From CAVYHJ01 sp963768165 [NCBI: uncultured bacterium] (GTDB lineage: Bacteria; UBP4; UBA4092), in the NCBI GenBank assembly GCA_963768165.1, contig CAVYHJ010000003.1, positions 372,001 to 436,000 on the forward strand: 64,000 bases of DNA. Reading direction: 5' to 3'. The first letter of the stretch is position 1. Each line of letters starts with the position of its first letter. The translations under genes and the position numbers were made by a program. Shown in pieces: positions 48,529 to 58,152 of the stretch. Below the pieces are notes generated by a model. It worked only from the letters and a program-made list of their open reading frames with translations, was not told where the DNA came from and ran no database searches.

Positions 48529-49809
48529 TTAGGCACTTGTGGATATACGAGATTTTGCTATGTCCATATAATTCTGAAAAAAGGCAAGTAATGTAAATAA
48601 TATAAAACCAAAGATTCCCGCTGAAACAGTTCCAATTAACCTTTTGGGGCCTATTTTCTTTTCAGGAGGGACCGCGCGAGACGCAATCTTAATATCATCG
48701 CTTTGTGCCACGCCGCTTTGCAGAGTATTTTCCAGTTTAGCTTTTTCGATTTCCGCTTCTTCTTTCCGTTTGGCCAGGAGAATAAACTTACTTTGCAGTG
48801 TGGCGACGGTTCGTTCCAATTCCGCCGTTTTTGTTTCTACCCGGGACACTTCATTTTCCAAACCGGTGATATCTCTTTTCAATTCTCCAGTCTTTTTTGT
48901 CAATTCCCCTTTTCTGGCAATTGCACCCGCCAGTTCGGCTTTCACAGATTCTCCGGCTTTTTCTTTGGCTTCCAATTCTTTGATTCGCAACTCGATATCC
49001 TGCAATTGTCCTTCGTACCCAATCAAGTGGTTCGATTCCAGCAAGCCGGTAGAGGAGGGGTTATCTACCCGCATTGTGGCTTGGTTGTTTGATTCCGCCC
49101 ATTCTTTTTGTTTCAACATTTCTACCATATTTTCCTGCGGTAAATTAACATTCCCAGATTCCGGAGAAACGAGATACCCGGAAAGCAAACTCCGGGTGGA
49201 ACCCAACCGTTGTTTCGTATTCATTAATTCTTCACTTAATTTGGATAATTCCGCTTGACTGGTTTTTAGTTGTGTTTCAGTTGAGGCGTATTCCGATTCA
49301 ATAAATTGATAGGTCTGCGAAGAAACTGTTTGAGTTAGTTCATTATATCGCTCGATAAATAATTCCGCCCAGAGATTGGCCAGTTTGGCCGCGTCTTTAC
49401 CGGTATTGGCTTCGGCGTATAATTCGATAATCGGCGAATAGGATTTGCGGATATTGGTATCTTCTTCAATCAGCAATTTCACTTCCAATTGTTTGATAAA
49501 ATCATCCAGTTTAACGGTTTTTTCCCAACCCATTTTTTCACGTACTGCCGCGAGTAAATCCCGGGATTCCAGCAAATTCTGCAAGGAAACCATTGTCAAT
49601 GCGTTGGAAGTGACATCCGTACCGAATTTCTGAAATCTCGGTGCGATATTCAAAAGGGTGGCTTTCGCTTCATACACATTTTTGCAATAACCCCAAAAAT
49701 AAGCCACGGCAATGACGAGGATAACGGCTGTTCCCGTCAGGATAAACCGTAATTTCCTTTGGATAACGCGGATATAATCTATCAGTTGTATTTGTATTTC
49801 GTCCGGCAT
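48529..49809 (-). CDS. Wzz-type polysaccharide co-polymerase / chain-length determinant
   Basis: 426 residues. Inner-membrane protein with a first helix at about 20-43 (FILTGTAVILVIAVAYFWGY), a large periplasmic part with long coiled coils (about 155-215 and 265-375), and a second helix near 395-417 preceded by the proline-rich AVPPEKKIGPKRL typical of Wzz. No kinase domain is attached. It controls O-antigen or exopolysaccharide chain length. Lies 14 bp from the epimerase gene upstream in the same operon, consistent with a surface-polysaccharide locus. Confidence 0.88.
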   Translation of the reverse strand: MPDEIQIQLIDYIRVIQRKLRFILTGTAVILVIAVAYFWGYCKNVYEAKATLLNIAPRFQKFGTDVTSNALTMVSLQNLLESRDLLAAVREKMGWEKTVKLDDFIKQLEVKLLIEEDTNIRKSYSPIIELYAEANTGKDAAKLANLWAELFIERYNELTQTVSSQTYQFIESEYASTETQLKTSQAELSKLSEELMNTKQRLGSTRSLLSGYLVSPESGNVNLPQENMVEMLKQKEWAESNNQATMRVDNPSSTGLLESNHLIGYEGQLQDIELRIKELEAKEKAGESVKAELAGAIARKGELTKKTGELKRDITGLENEVSRVETKTAELERTVATLQSKFILLAKRKEEAEIEKAKLENTLQSGVAQSDDIKIASRAVPPEKKIGPKRLIGTVSAGIFGFILFTLLAFFQNYMDIAKSRISTSA

Positions 49810-49823
49810 ATTATGATTCCATT

Positions 49824-50843
49824 CTAAGTAAATAAGGTCGGATTATTTTTGACCCACGTATACAATTTTTCAATTCCTTCTTCCACACTGATTTTCGGTT
49901 TCCAGTCGAGTTCTTTTTGTACCTTCCGGGTATCGCTGATATACACTTTTTGATCCCCAGGCCGCCAGTCTCCCAAAGTAATTTTCGTTTCTCTCCCGGT
50001 TAATTTTTTCAATACCGGGTAAAACTCGCGCCAGACCGAGATCGTTTGCGCAGGCCCGCCTCCAATATTGTAAACCTGCCCGGAAGTTCTATCAATTTTG
50101 GTAACGGCCTGATTCATGGCTTGGACCAAATCTTCCACAAACAAAATATCTCGCACCTGTTTGCCGTCCCCATAAATAGAAATATCCTTTCCGTGGGCCG
50201 CCATAATCACAAAATGCGCTACCCACCCCTGGTCTTCGTTGCCAAACTGCCGTGTCCCATAAATACAGGACATCCGGAATACTACCGTCCGTAAACCGTA
50301 AATCCGGCTGTAATCTCTCACATATTGATCCGCCGCTCCTTTGGAACAACCGTAGGGTGAATGAAAATCCAATCCTCTCGATTCCGGCACCCCGTTAGGT
50401 AATCCGTCATACTCATAGCGGGTTTCTTTCTCTACCACCTTGACATCTTCCATCCCGCCGTACACTTTATTAGTGGAGGTAAACAAAAGAATCGGATTAT
50501 TTCCCGATGTTCGCGCCGCTTCCAGAACATTGAGAGTCCCCAATGCGTTCACATCAAAATCCTCTCGCGGGTCAGTCACAGACGTTGTCACTGCCACTTG
50601 TGCCGCTAAATGAAAAATCAAATCACGATCTTTCGCAGTTTCGGCGATTTCCGGGTAATGGCGGATATCCCCGTGAATAATTTTAATCTTCTTCCCGTGC
50701 TTTTCTGTCAGCCAAACCTCGTTTTTTTTAACTCCTTTGCGGGACAAGTTGTCGAACACCATCACATCGTGTCCTTGGGACGCATAAAAGTCACTCACAT
50801 GCGACCCAACAAACCCTACCCCTCCGGTCACCAATACTTTCAT
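49824..50843 (-). CDS. NAD-dependent sugar epimerase, CDP-paratose/tyvelose 2-epimerase-like
   Basis: 339 residues from ATG (a GTG 12 nt further out is possible). Extended SDR fold: VLVTGGVGFVGSHV, the FHLAAQVAV loop, FTSTNKVYGGMED, and the YxxxK catalytic pair in SPYGCSKGAADQYV. The phrase LDFHSPYGCSKGAADQYVR is characteristic of the CDP-tyvelose epimerase subgroup rather than GalE or RfbB, but a related nucleotide-sugar epimerase is possible. Cotranscribed with the Wzz protein, so a lipopolysaccharide or capsule role is likely. Confidence 0.85.
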   Translation of the reverse strand: MKVLVTGGVGFVGSHVSDFYASQGHDVMVFDNLSRKGVKKNEVWLTEKHGKKIKIIHGDIRHYPEIAETAKDRDLIFHLAAQVAVTTSVTDPREDFDVNALGTLNVLEAARTSGNNPILLFTSTNKVYGGMEDVKVVEKETRYEYDGLPNGVPESRGLDFHSPYGCSKGAADQYVRDYSRIYGLRTVVFRMSCIYGTRQFGNEDQGWVAHFVIMAAHGKDISIYGDGKQVRDILFVEDLVQAMNQAVTKIDRTSGQVYNIGGGPAQTISVWREFYPVLKKLTGRETKITLGDWRPGDQKVYISDTRKVQKELDWKPKISVEEGIEKLYTWVKNNPTLFT

Positions 50844-50999
50844 TTGGATATACACTCTTTCTTGTTATAATTTATGGAAAAATTTAGATTTTCTTTTCTC
50901 TTGGACAAATCAAATAACACTATCAACAAGCGCAAGGATTGTCAAGATTAGGTAGTGCGGGGATTGTGAAATAATCGTTTTATAATTAATGAATAAAAA

Positions 51000-51029
51000 T
51001 TGACAATTTTAACTTACTAAGTTTATACT
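51000..51029 (+). promoter_or_regulatory. Promoter of the second four-cysteine protein
   Basis: TTGACA, 18 nt, TATACT. The ATG lies 27 nt past the -10. Confidence 0.7.
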
Positions 51030-51056
51030 TTAGTAGAAGATGTAAAGTGTGTTGAT

Positions 51057-51413
51057 ATGCCAATCTGTCGTTATAGTTTTATTTATGAAGGCAAACAATT
51101 GTGTGTACTTGAGGAAGATTGTGCACTTAAAGGCCCCGAAGAACAAAAAACGTGCCAAGCAGTTCATGGATTTTACCACTCCTTGACTCCAAATGAAATT
51201 AAAGACCGCCAGAAGAAGTTATTTTTCAAACGGGGATACCGCTCCTTACCCGCAACTCTGAAATCTGAAAATTCTCCTCCCGTGATTAAGGAAAGTGAAC
51301 ATCCCAAACAGAACGAACATCCCAAACAGAGCGGACATCCTCAACAGAACGAACATTTCCAACAGATTGCACAATCAAAAGAAAAGTTAAAGAGGTTGAA
51401 AATAGTATCTTAA
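51057..51413 (+). CDS. Small four-cysteine protein, paralog 2, with hexapeptide repeat tail
   Basis: 118 residues. The first ~55 residues are clearly homologous to 41746-41952 (MPICRYSFIYEGKQLCVLEEDC, Cys at 4, 16, 22 and 33, SLTPNEI). The tail is new. It has four imperfect six-residue units (EHPKQN, EHPKQS, GHPQQN, EHFQQI) encoded by 18-bp repeats, which should be length-variable and could bind metal through histidine. No signal peptide. Family unnamed as far as I can tell. Its own promoter fits -10/-35 consensus. Confidence 0.7.
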   Translation: MPICRYSFIYEGKQLCVLEEDCALKGPEEQKTCQAVHGFYHSLTPNEIKDRQKKLFFKRGYRSLPATLKSENSPPVIKESEHPKQNEHPKQSGHPQQNEHFQQIAQSKEKLKRLKIVS

Positions 51414-51576
51414 GTACTTTCGATATTGCTATTTGACTTTAATTTTGAGATTCTCCCAATAGATACCAGCAGATCTCCTCAAAGTGGATGCGCCTGTGCT
51501 TGCTCATACTTTTTCTCAATTTAATAATCTGACTGATTGACATTCTTTTTTGAATTCACTAGACTTACGCATAGTG

Positions 51577-53157
51577 ATGATAAAGGAACAAAATAGTATA
51601 AGAATCCTATTGCCGTGTTTAATTTTCCTTTTGGCGTTTTTTTTGAGGATTTATCAGTTGGACATTATCCCACCGGGGTTATGGTATGACGAGGCGATTC
51701 ATGGTTTGGATACTTTGCAAATTACCGAACAACACCAATTTCCTATTTTCTTTAATACCGAGAACCATCCACAGGAACCCATGTTCTCTTATATCATCGC
51801 GGTTTTCTATAAAATGTTTGGCGTTTCGGCGTATACCTTGCGACTCACATCCGCTATCCTTGGAACCATTACAATCATCCTGTGTTATTTTTTAGTCAAG
51901 AGTTGGTTTGATGAACGAATGGCTTTATTAACGACGTTTCTGTTGGCGATTTCCAAATGGCATTTGATTTTCAGCCGGTTATGTTTAAGAACAATTCTCA
52001 CGCCGCTCTTTTGTATTCTAGTTTTTTATTTTCTTTACGACGGCTTGAAAAAAATCCAGGACACCAAGATGCCGATTCGCCGATTCGCCAATTCATTTCT
52101 TCTTTCCGGTTTTTTCCTAGGGCTGGGAATGTATACCTATATTTCTTTTCGACTGGTACCCGTACTTGTTTTCCTATTTATTCTGCACGAATGGTATCAT
52201 TCAACTCCAAAATCCAAAACCCTGAATTTTAAATCATATTTTTACGGGATGGTATTATTTTATGCGACAGCATTGGTTGTTTTTATCCCTTTACTGATTG
52301 ATTATATACATAATCCATTTCATTTCTTTGGACGAACGGAGGAGATTTCCCCATTTCAAGGGGGTGTATCCAGCGGAATTCAGTTGATATTTTGGAATAC
52401 GATAAAAACCATCGGGATGTTTTCCTTTGTGGGCGACCCGGAAGCCAAACACAATAATCCAGGGGAACCGATGTTACCGTGGGGACTCTCGATATTTCTA
52501 CTCATTGGTTTGATTTATACCTTTCGGAACTGGAAGAAGCTAAAATATCTTATGACTCTTTCCTGGTTCTTATTTTTTCTTTTACCCAGCATATTTTCCG
52601 TAGGTGCTCCCAATACGTTACGAACATTAGGCGGGGTTCCTGCCCTTTGTATTCTCATTGCTTTAGGGATAAGAACAACTTATGATGTATTAAACGAGTT
52701 CACCTATAAAAGATTTACCATAATTATAAATACTGGGTTAACCATTATTTTATTGTACTCCACCATTCTGGTTTATTATCAATATTTTTATGAATGGGGA
52801 CGAAGTCCGGAAACGGCTATGCATTTTAATTACAATGAATATTATTTAGGTCAGCAAATCCGTCAATTATCGGGACGTTATGATTTTTATCTCCCGGATG
52901 TTCTCGCCAATCAGGAAGTCATTAAATTTGTTTCTCGTCCTGCGAAGTTTTATCCCTATCAAAATGTGGATGATTTGCCTTCCCTCAATGCAAGTCCAAG
53001 ACCTAAAGTTATTCTCTATTTAAATCCTACACGGTATTCCGTCCCGGATCCTGATTTTGTTGATAAAGTAATTCAACGGTACCCGCATGTACAACCATTT
53101 AAGGAGTTGAAAATTTTAGGAGATGTACCCTGGGTTTTGGGTGCAGAAGTGGATTGA
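51577..53157 (+). CDS. GT39/ArnT-like membrane glycosyltransferase
   Basis: 526 residues; a TTG 27 nt upstream is an alternative start and neither has a clear ribosome site. About 11 membrane helices. The first extracytoplasmic loop has the catalytic-type acidic motif PPGLWYDEAIHGLDTLQI followed by NTENHPQEPMFSYIIAVFYKMFGVSAYTLRL, as in the GT83/GT39 families that use polyprenyl-phosphate sugars. The C-terminal domain is soluble. Donor and acceptor unknown. Nine bp from a second membrane transferase-like gene. Confidence 0.83.
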   Translation: MIKEQNSIRILLPCLIFLLAFFLRIYQLDIIPPGLWYDEAIHGLDTLQITEQHQFPIFFNTENHPQEPMFSYIIAVFYKMFGVSAYTLRLTSAILGTITIILCYFLVKSWFDERMALLTTFLLAISKWHLIFSRLCLRTILTPLFCILVFYFLYDGLKKIQDTKMPIRRFANSFLLSGFFLGLGMYTYISFRLVPVLVFLFILHEWYHSTPKSKTLNFKSYFYGMVLFYATALVVFIPLLIDYIHNPFHFFGRTEEISPFQGGVSSGIQLIFWNTIKTIGMFSFVGDPEAKHNNPGEPMLPWGLSIFLLIGLIYTFRNWKKLKYLMTLSWFLFFLLPSIFSVGAPNTLRTLGGVPALCILIALGIRTTYDVLNEFTYKRFTIIINTGLTIILLYSTILVYYQYFYEWGRSPETAMHFNYNEYYLGQQIRQLSGRYDFYLPDVLANQEVIKFVSRPAKFYPYQNVDDLPSLNASPRPKVILYLNPTRYSVPDPDFVDKVIQRYPHVQPFKELKILGDVPWVLGAEVD

Positions 53158-53166
53158 GAGCAGACG

Positions 53167-54606
53167 ATGACTGGAAAAGATTTTTTTCATTTTACTAAAC
53201 TGGAGAAGGCTCTTTTTATTTTTCTTTTTCTGGCATATGTTTTCTTTTTAAACGAATATCCCGGGTGGAACGCCAATACAAGAACGGATTTAGTTTTTGC
53301 AGTGGTGGATCAAGGGAAATTGAATATTGATGCGTATTGGGATAACCGATCCTACAAAAATGAATATATTACCCAGGATGTGGCGTTTTATCAGGGACAC
53401 TATTATTGTGATAAATCTCCCATAATATCCTTCCTGGGTGTTCCAGTCTATTGGTTTTTCGGGACTGTGGCGGATCTTTTCTCCATCCCGTTACCACCGG
53501 ATGTTGGACGATATCTGATTACGCTTTTTGTGATTAGTCTCCCTTCCACGATTCTAGCGGTTTTGCTGTACCGTTTTCTGGGACTGATTCACCAAAATCC
53601 ACGAGAGCAATTAATGATAACTTTATTTTATGCTTTAGGGACGATTGCATTTCCTTATTCCTTTTTATTTTTTTCACACCAAGTTGCGGCATTTTTTGTT
53701 TTTTTGGGATTTTATTGTCTTTATAAACTCTTAAAACAGGATGTGATGATTTCCGATTCACGGTATAGGTTTTGGATTTTTATTTCAGGCATTTTTATCG
53801 GATTGGGTTTTGCGGTAGAACAACCTGCGGGAATCGCCGTAGGCGTGATTACATGTTATTTATTCTCTCAACTAAAACAAAAACGTTTGATTTTCTGGTA
53901 TATCCTTGGACTCGGAATTCCATTGTTGTTACTCATGTCCTACAATGAGGCTTGTTTTGGAAGTCCGTGGAGTTTGGGGTATCAATATGAACTCGATAAA
54001 TCTTTCAGCACAAATATGTCCAGAGGATTGATGGGCATTACGTATCCGTCCTGGCAGGCATTATGGGGAATTACTTTGTCGCCCTATCGTGGTTTATTTT
54101 TTCTATCACCATTTTTACTTTTTACAATTCCAGGATTCTTCGGATTAATTCGTGAAAAGAAATCCCGACCGGAGGGAATTTCCATTTTGTGTATCGTTGC
54201 AGGTTTCATTTATTTTAATATTTCCTACTATGCCTGGTACGGGGGGTGGGGAGTTGGACCACGTCACATTATTCCCATGATTCCTTTTTTAATGATTCCC
54301 CTTTATAAAGTTTTCCCTCGATTCCCCAAATGGATTATTTTCGCCGGTATTCTTTCGGTTATTCATCTTTCCTTGATATGTATCACGGAACCGCAACCCC
54401 CGGGGGATATTCCATTTCCATTGATTCAATTTACGTTGCCCCGGTTTACGCATTTCATTTTTACCCAGAACATACTCACGGCATTTTTGAAGATATCCCG
54501 ACTCTTTGCGGTTTTTCTTTGGATTATTTTTCTTGGGGCTGGAATGGTCGTTTTATTCCGATTATCTTCCGTCGGACCCTCCCGTGCAAATTTAGTTGAC
54601 AACTAA
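53167..54606 (+). CDS. Polytopic membrane protein, GT-C-like
   Basis: 479 residues with about 11 membrane helices. The first loop (NANTRTDLVFAVVDQGKLNIDAYWDNRSYKNEYITQD, then GHYYCDKSPIISFLGVPVYW) is like that of many uncharacterised bacterial glycosyltransferase-fold proteins, with acidic residues after helix one. A later loop YYAWYGGWGVGPRHIIPMIP is conserved in that group. No enzymatic assignment. Cotranscribed with the preceding GT39-like gene, so they may serve the same glycan. Confidence 0.7.
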   Translation: MTGKDFFHFTKLEKALFIFLFLAYVFFLNEYPGWNANTRTDLVFAVVDQGKLNIDAYWDNRSYKNEYITQDVAFYQGHYYCDKSPIISFLGVPVYWFFGTVADLFSIPLPPDVGRYLITLFVISLPSTILAVLLYRFLGLIHQNPREQLMITLFYALGTIAFPYSFLFFSHQVAAFFVFLGFYCLYKLLKQDVMISDSRYRFWIFISGIFIGLGFAVEQPAGIAVGVITCYLFSQLKQKRLIFWYILGLGIPLLLLMSYNEACFGSPWSLGYQYELDKSFSTNMSRGLMGITYPSWQALWGITLSPYRGLFFLSPFLLFTIPGFFGLIREKKSRPEGISILCIVAGFIYFNISYYAWYGGWGVGPRHIIPMIPFLMIPLYKVFPRFPKWIIFAGILSVIHLSLICITEPQPPGDIPFPLIQFTLPRFTHFIFTQNILTAFLKISRLFAVFLWIIFLGAGMVVLFRLSSVGPSRANLVDN

Positions 54607-54689
54607 CAAATCAAGTGCTACCTTACAGAGAGTCATAGTGAACATTAGGTTTTGTGAGGCGGAACACGAGTAAAGGAGGTTGGTGCCTT

Positions 54690-54875
54690 ATGAAACGAAA
54701 CAAACATCGGAATGACCAAACCCCTCTGGATCAATTATTTGATGACCCAGAAGAATCATATCCAAATTATAGTTTAAAGGATGAGGACGCGGAACGCCGG
54801 ATCGCCCAGATGGAAAAGAATATGGACCGGGATGATGTAGAGGATATGGGTTGGGGATTTTATAAGTATTATTAA
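54690..54875 (+). CDS. Small acidic protein, 61 aa, unknown
   Basis: MKRNKHRNDQTPLDQLFDD then a highly charged body ending MGWGFYKYY. A strong AAAGGAGG is nine bases before the ATG, which argues that it is expressed. No homology recognised. No cysteines, signal peptide or membrane segment. It lies between the glycosyltransferase pair and the promoter of the ABC ATPase. Confidence 0.6.
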   Translation: MKRNKHRNDQTPLDQLFDDPEESYPNYSLKDEDAERRIAQMEKNMDRDDVEDMGWGFYKYY

Positions 54876-54959
54876 AAAAGTATTTGTATCCAAAAATTCC
54901 ACTCATCCATTATTTCCATTTTCTATTGCTATTTTCATTTTTTAAATCACTCCTCTCCC

Positions 54960-54988
54960 TTGACAATCCGGGATAAGTCACTTAAAAT
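54960..54988 (+). promoter_or_regulatory. Promoter of the ABC ATPase gene
   Basis: TTGACA, 17 nt, TAAAAT, near consensus, with a ~85-nt leader before the ATG. Confidence 0.75.
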
Positions 54989-55078
54989 TTCAACACAAAG
55001 TGAGAACCTTATTATTAGTCTCACCCACTAAATTCTGGACGTAGCGGAACAAGTCAATGCCTGTTCATAGGAGGAACC

Positions 55079-56182
55079 ATGGCAAAAGTATCGATTAAGA
55101 ATGTCAGTAAGATATTTCCTGGAGGAGTCAAAGCGGTGGATAATATATCGCTGGATATTCCGGATAAAGAGTTTGTAGTTCTCGTCGGCCCGTCGGGTTG
55201 CGGGAAATCTACCACCTTGCGAATGGTCGCGGGACTGGAAGAAATTACTTCCGGTGAAATTTATATTGAAGATAAGCTGGTCAACGATGTCCCGCCCAAA
55301 GACCGGGATATTGCCATGGTTTTTCAGAACTATGCGCTTTATCCGCACATGACGGTTTACAAAAATATGGCCTTTGGATTAATGTTGAGGAAATTTCCCA
55401 AGGCGGAAATTGAAAAGCGGGTAAAAGACGCGGCAGCGATTCTGGGCATCAGTGAATTACTTGACCGGAAACCGAAAGCATTATCCGGCGGCCAACGCCA
55501 GCGGGTTGCTGTCGGACGTGCCATTGTCCGTAAACCTAAAGTATTTTTGTTTGATGAACCGTTATCCAATTTGGATGCCAAAATGCGCGTACAGATGCGT
55601 GCGGAGTTGCAGAAACTCAGCCACCAACTTCAAACGACCATGATTTACGTGACCCATGACCAGGTGGAAGCCATGACGATGGGAGATCGAATTGTAGTCA
55701 TGAAAGATGGAATTATTCATCAAGAGGATACGCCAATTCAATTGTACGATAATCCGAAAAATAAATTTGTGGCCGGCTTTATCGGTTCTCCCCCGATGAA
55801 TTTTATGGAGGGAAAATTGGAAAAGAAAGACGGCGGATATTATTTTAATGAGGGGATTATTAGCCTGAAATTACCGGATAAAATGTCTTCCAAATTGGGG
55901 AATTACAGTGGGCAAGAAGTAACTTTTGGTATTCGTCCGGAAGATATTCGCGACCCATCCATGACTATGCAATCCGATGGCGGCACACAGATATCCGCGA
56001 AAATTGAAGTCATTGAACCCATGGGGAACGAGAGCATTATTTATCTGACCACTGGTAAAACCCCGTTTATTGCGCGATTGGATTCACATGTTCCCGCCAA
56101 AGAACATGAAATGAAAACACTGGTCATGAATCTTGAAAAGTCTCATATTTTCGATAAACAAAGCGAACAAACGATTGTCTAA
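55079..56182 (+). CDS. ABC-transporter ATPase of the MalK/UgpC (CUT1) family
   Basis: 367 residues. Walker A GPSGCGKST (37-45), Q-loop VFQNYALYPHMTV, signature LSGGQRQR (from 135), Walker B VFLFDEP (155-161), switch His193 in YVTHDQVEAMTMGD. The C-terminal TOBE regulatory domain (GIRPEDI) is typical of sugar or polyol importers that share one ATPase. No permease or binding-protein gene is in the window, so it probably serves transporters encoded elsewhere. AGGAGG before the ATG. UgpC, MalK and MsmX functions cannot be separated by sequence inspection. Confidence 0.92.
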   Translation: MAKVSIKNVSKIFPGGVKAVDNISLDIPDKEFVVLVGPSGCGKSTTLRMVAGLEEITSGEIYIEDKLVNDVPPKDRDIAMVFQNYALYPHMTVYKNMAFGLMLRKFPKAEIEKRVKDAAAILGISELLDRKPKALSGGQRQRVAVGRAIVRKPKVFLFDEPLSNLDAKMRVQMRAELQKLSHQLQTTMIYVTHDQVEAMTMGDRIVVMKDGIIHQEDTPIQLYDNPKNKFVAGFIGSPPMNFMEGKLEKKDGGYYFNEGIISLKLPDKMSSKLGNYSGQEVTFGIRPEDIRDPSMTMQSDGGTQISAKIEVIEPMGNESIIYLTTGKTPFIARLDSHVPAKEHEMKTLVMNLEKSHIFDKQSEQTIV

Positions 56183-56193
56183 TTGTCAATAGT

Positions 56194-56226
56194 TATCGGC
56201 TATTAGCTGTCTGCTAATAGCCGATA
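56194..56226. repeat. Perfect 14-bp hairpin between ABC ATPase and thpR
   Basis: TATCGGCTATTAGC and GCTAATAGCCGATA with loop TGTCT. No U run, so likely a 3'-end stabiliser or a palindromic interspersed repeat. Confidence 0.7.
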
Positions 56227-56628
56227 GATAAAGATCTTCCCATGCGCTGCTTTATCGCCATTTCCTTACTAGATTTCATTCAAAAGAAGTTGGGTGAAAT
56301 CCAATCCAGTCTAAAGAAATATAATGCCGATATCGGATGGACACGGCCGGAAGGGATACACCTAACCTTAAAGTTCCTGGGAGAAATTTCTGAAGATAAA
56401 ATCGCTCCTTTGAAAACGATTATGGAGCAAGTGAGTTTTATTCAAAAACCATTTGAAATAGAAATTGGCGGAACGGGGATTTTTCCCGATGCGCGTCGTC
56501 CACGAGTTTTTTGGGTAGGGATTACTCAAGGAGTTGAACAAGTTACGGAATTGGCAACTCAACTGAATACCCAAATTTCTGAACTCGGTTTTCCCAAAGA
56601 AGAAAGAAAATTTAATCCCCATCTAACT

Positions 56629-58041
56629 TTAGGCAGAGTCCGCTCTCCCAAAAATCTCCCTGCGGTTACTAATTAGATGTCCCTGAAAAAGTTTCTTTTT
56701 TAGATTGTAGGACACAAAGAGGGAACTTTGGGAGAGAGAAAGGAACCTCCCGAGCCGAATTTTCCAAAGGACAAAAAGAAGCTTCCTTAGAAGCTTGCGG
56801 ATATTGTACCCACATCCGCAGAGGATCGCATTGATGTGATCGCCGTGGGTTCCCTTCAGATAGTTTCGTCCTAACCATCCATCGGTTTTGGCATGTCCGA
56901 TCACGGGTTCAATCGCACTCCGGCGTTTAATCCATCGAATGACCGATTCTTTGAGTCCGGATAACTTCCACCGACTGAGATGAATCGTAGCCTCTCCCGC
57001 ATAATCGTGTCCCCGATACCCTTGATCCGCATACACCTCCTGAGCTTGAAAATGTCCCAACCGCTCGGCCTGTTTCAAGGCCTGCTCTAAGGTATGTCCG
57101 TCATAGGGATTCCCGTGAAGCGCTTGCATGCCTACAATGAACGGATCTTGAGAAGTCGCTACCACACTCACCTTGCAGCCAAACTCATATTTCTTATGGG
57201 CTTTACCTTTGGCGATACATTCCACCTCCGGGGCATGCAAACTATACAGTTTCGGAGAATCCTCTCGCTTTTGCTCCAACAACCTCTGGGCCATGGCTAA
57301 TTCCGGTCCCAATACCTCCCAGAGTTCCTCCCGGTTTGCCTTCAGGACCTTCCGACCTACATCCCGACTCACCCGTCCCAAGTACACCTTTAACTTCTTC
57401 CATTCCTTCTGCGCCTTCTTCCCCTTACGCCCATGGGCATACCGATGATACAAAAATAAACTCTTCTTGGCTTTGCGGGTATAGCTCTGCCGCAGTTCAA
57501 TCCCTTCCTGGTGGCACAGATTCACCAAGCGTTGCAACATCTTCAGGTACAGTTTCGCATCCGTGGGATAGGTAATTGCTTTCTCCTGCACCGTCGTATC
57601 CACATTCGGTTTGGCCAACTGCCTCCGCTTCAAGGCACCCGTCTTCAACCCTGTGGTAATGGTCACCTCTAAGAGCTTCTCCATCTTCTGTTGCTGGATC
57701 CGTTTACGCCATTTACTCAATAAGCTGGCATTCAGGAAAAGCTCCCTCTGAAAATACTCAAACCCACAAAAGTATTGCCAGTACGGATTTTCCGCCAAGC
57801 GCTCCACGACTTCCTCATCGCTCAAGTGATAGGCATGCTTTAAATAATGGATCCCCACCAGTAATCGAATGGGTTTGCAGGGACGTCCGAAATCCGGACA
57901 ATAACACCCCGCAAAGGCGGCCTCCAGTTCTCCCCATTCCATCTGATGGGCCAGTTGAATTAACGGATGGCGGGGATTACACAGACTTTTTAATTCTCCA
58001 CTAAATAAATTCTCTTGTGTCGTATCGGTCAATGGAATCAC
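56629..58041 (-). CDS. IS5-family DDE transposase
   Basis: 470 residues. N-terminal helical domain (ECCxLSDEEVVERLAENPYWQ-type segment), then a DDE catalytic core with Asp in KPNVDTTVQEKAI, a second Asp in EVYADQGYRGHD, and Glu in RRSAIEPVIGHAK. It cuts and rejoins the element's ends. The IS itself (56676-58152) contains no stop codon for this frame at its left end: the last ~15 residues (SNRREIFGRADSA) are encoded by thpR read backwards. Apparently intact, so probably active or recently active. Confidence 0.88.
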   Translation of the reverse strand: MIPLTDTTQENLFSGELKSLCNPRHPLIQLAHQMEWGELEAAFAGCYCPDFGRPCKPIRLLVGIHYLKHAYHLSDEEVVERLAENPYWQYFCGFEYFQRELFLNASLLSKWRKRIQQQKMEKLLEVTITTGLKTGALKRRQLAKPNVDTTVQEKAITYPTDAKLYLKMLQRLVNLCHQEGIELRQSYTRKAKKSLFLYHRYAHGRKGKKAQKEWKKLKVYLGRVSRDVGRKVLKANREELWEVLGPELAMAQRLLEQKREDSPKLYSLHAPEVECIAKGKAHKKYEFGCKVSVVATSQDPFIVGMQALHGNPYDGHTLEQALKQAERLGHFQAQEVYADQGYRGHDYAGEATIHLSRWKLSGLKESVIRWIKRRSAIEPVIGHAKTDGWLGRNYLKGTHGDHINAILCGCGYNIRKLLRKLLFVLWKIRLGRFLSLSQSSLFVSYNLKKKLFQGHLISNRREIFGRADSA

Positions 58042-58152
58042 TCTAAATCCTCCAGATATTTGTATTTATTTCAATATACCTGGTGATTTTAACATGGCGA
58101 GAAAATCATTTCTATCCCATCTTTATTGTTCTATTTCCCTTTTTCAAGGACG
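56676..58152. mobile_element. IS5-family insertion sequence, 1477 bp
   Basis: Flanked by direct repeats ACTAATTA (56668-56675 and 58153-58160). Imperfect terminal inverted repeats: left ATGTCCCTGAAAAAG, right CTTTTTCAAGGACG (inverted CGTCCTTGAAAAAG). Encodes one transposase on the minus strand. Identical flanks and the perfect repair of thpR show a recent insertion. Confidence 0.9.
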
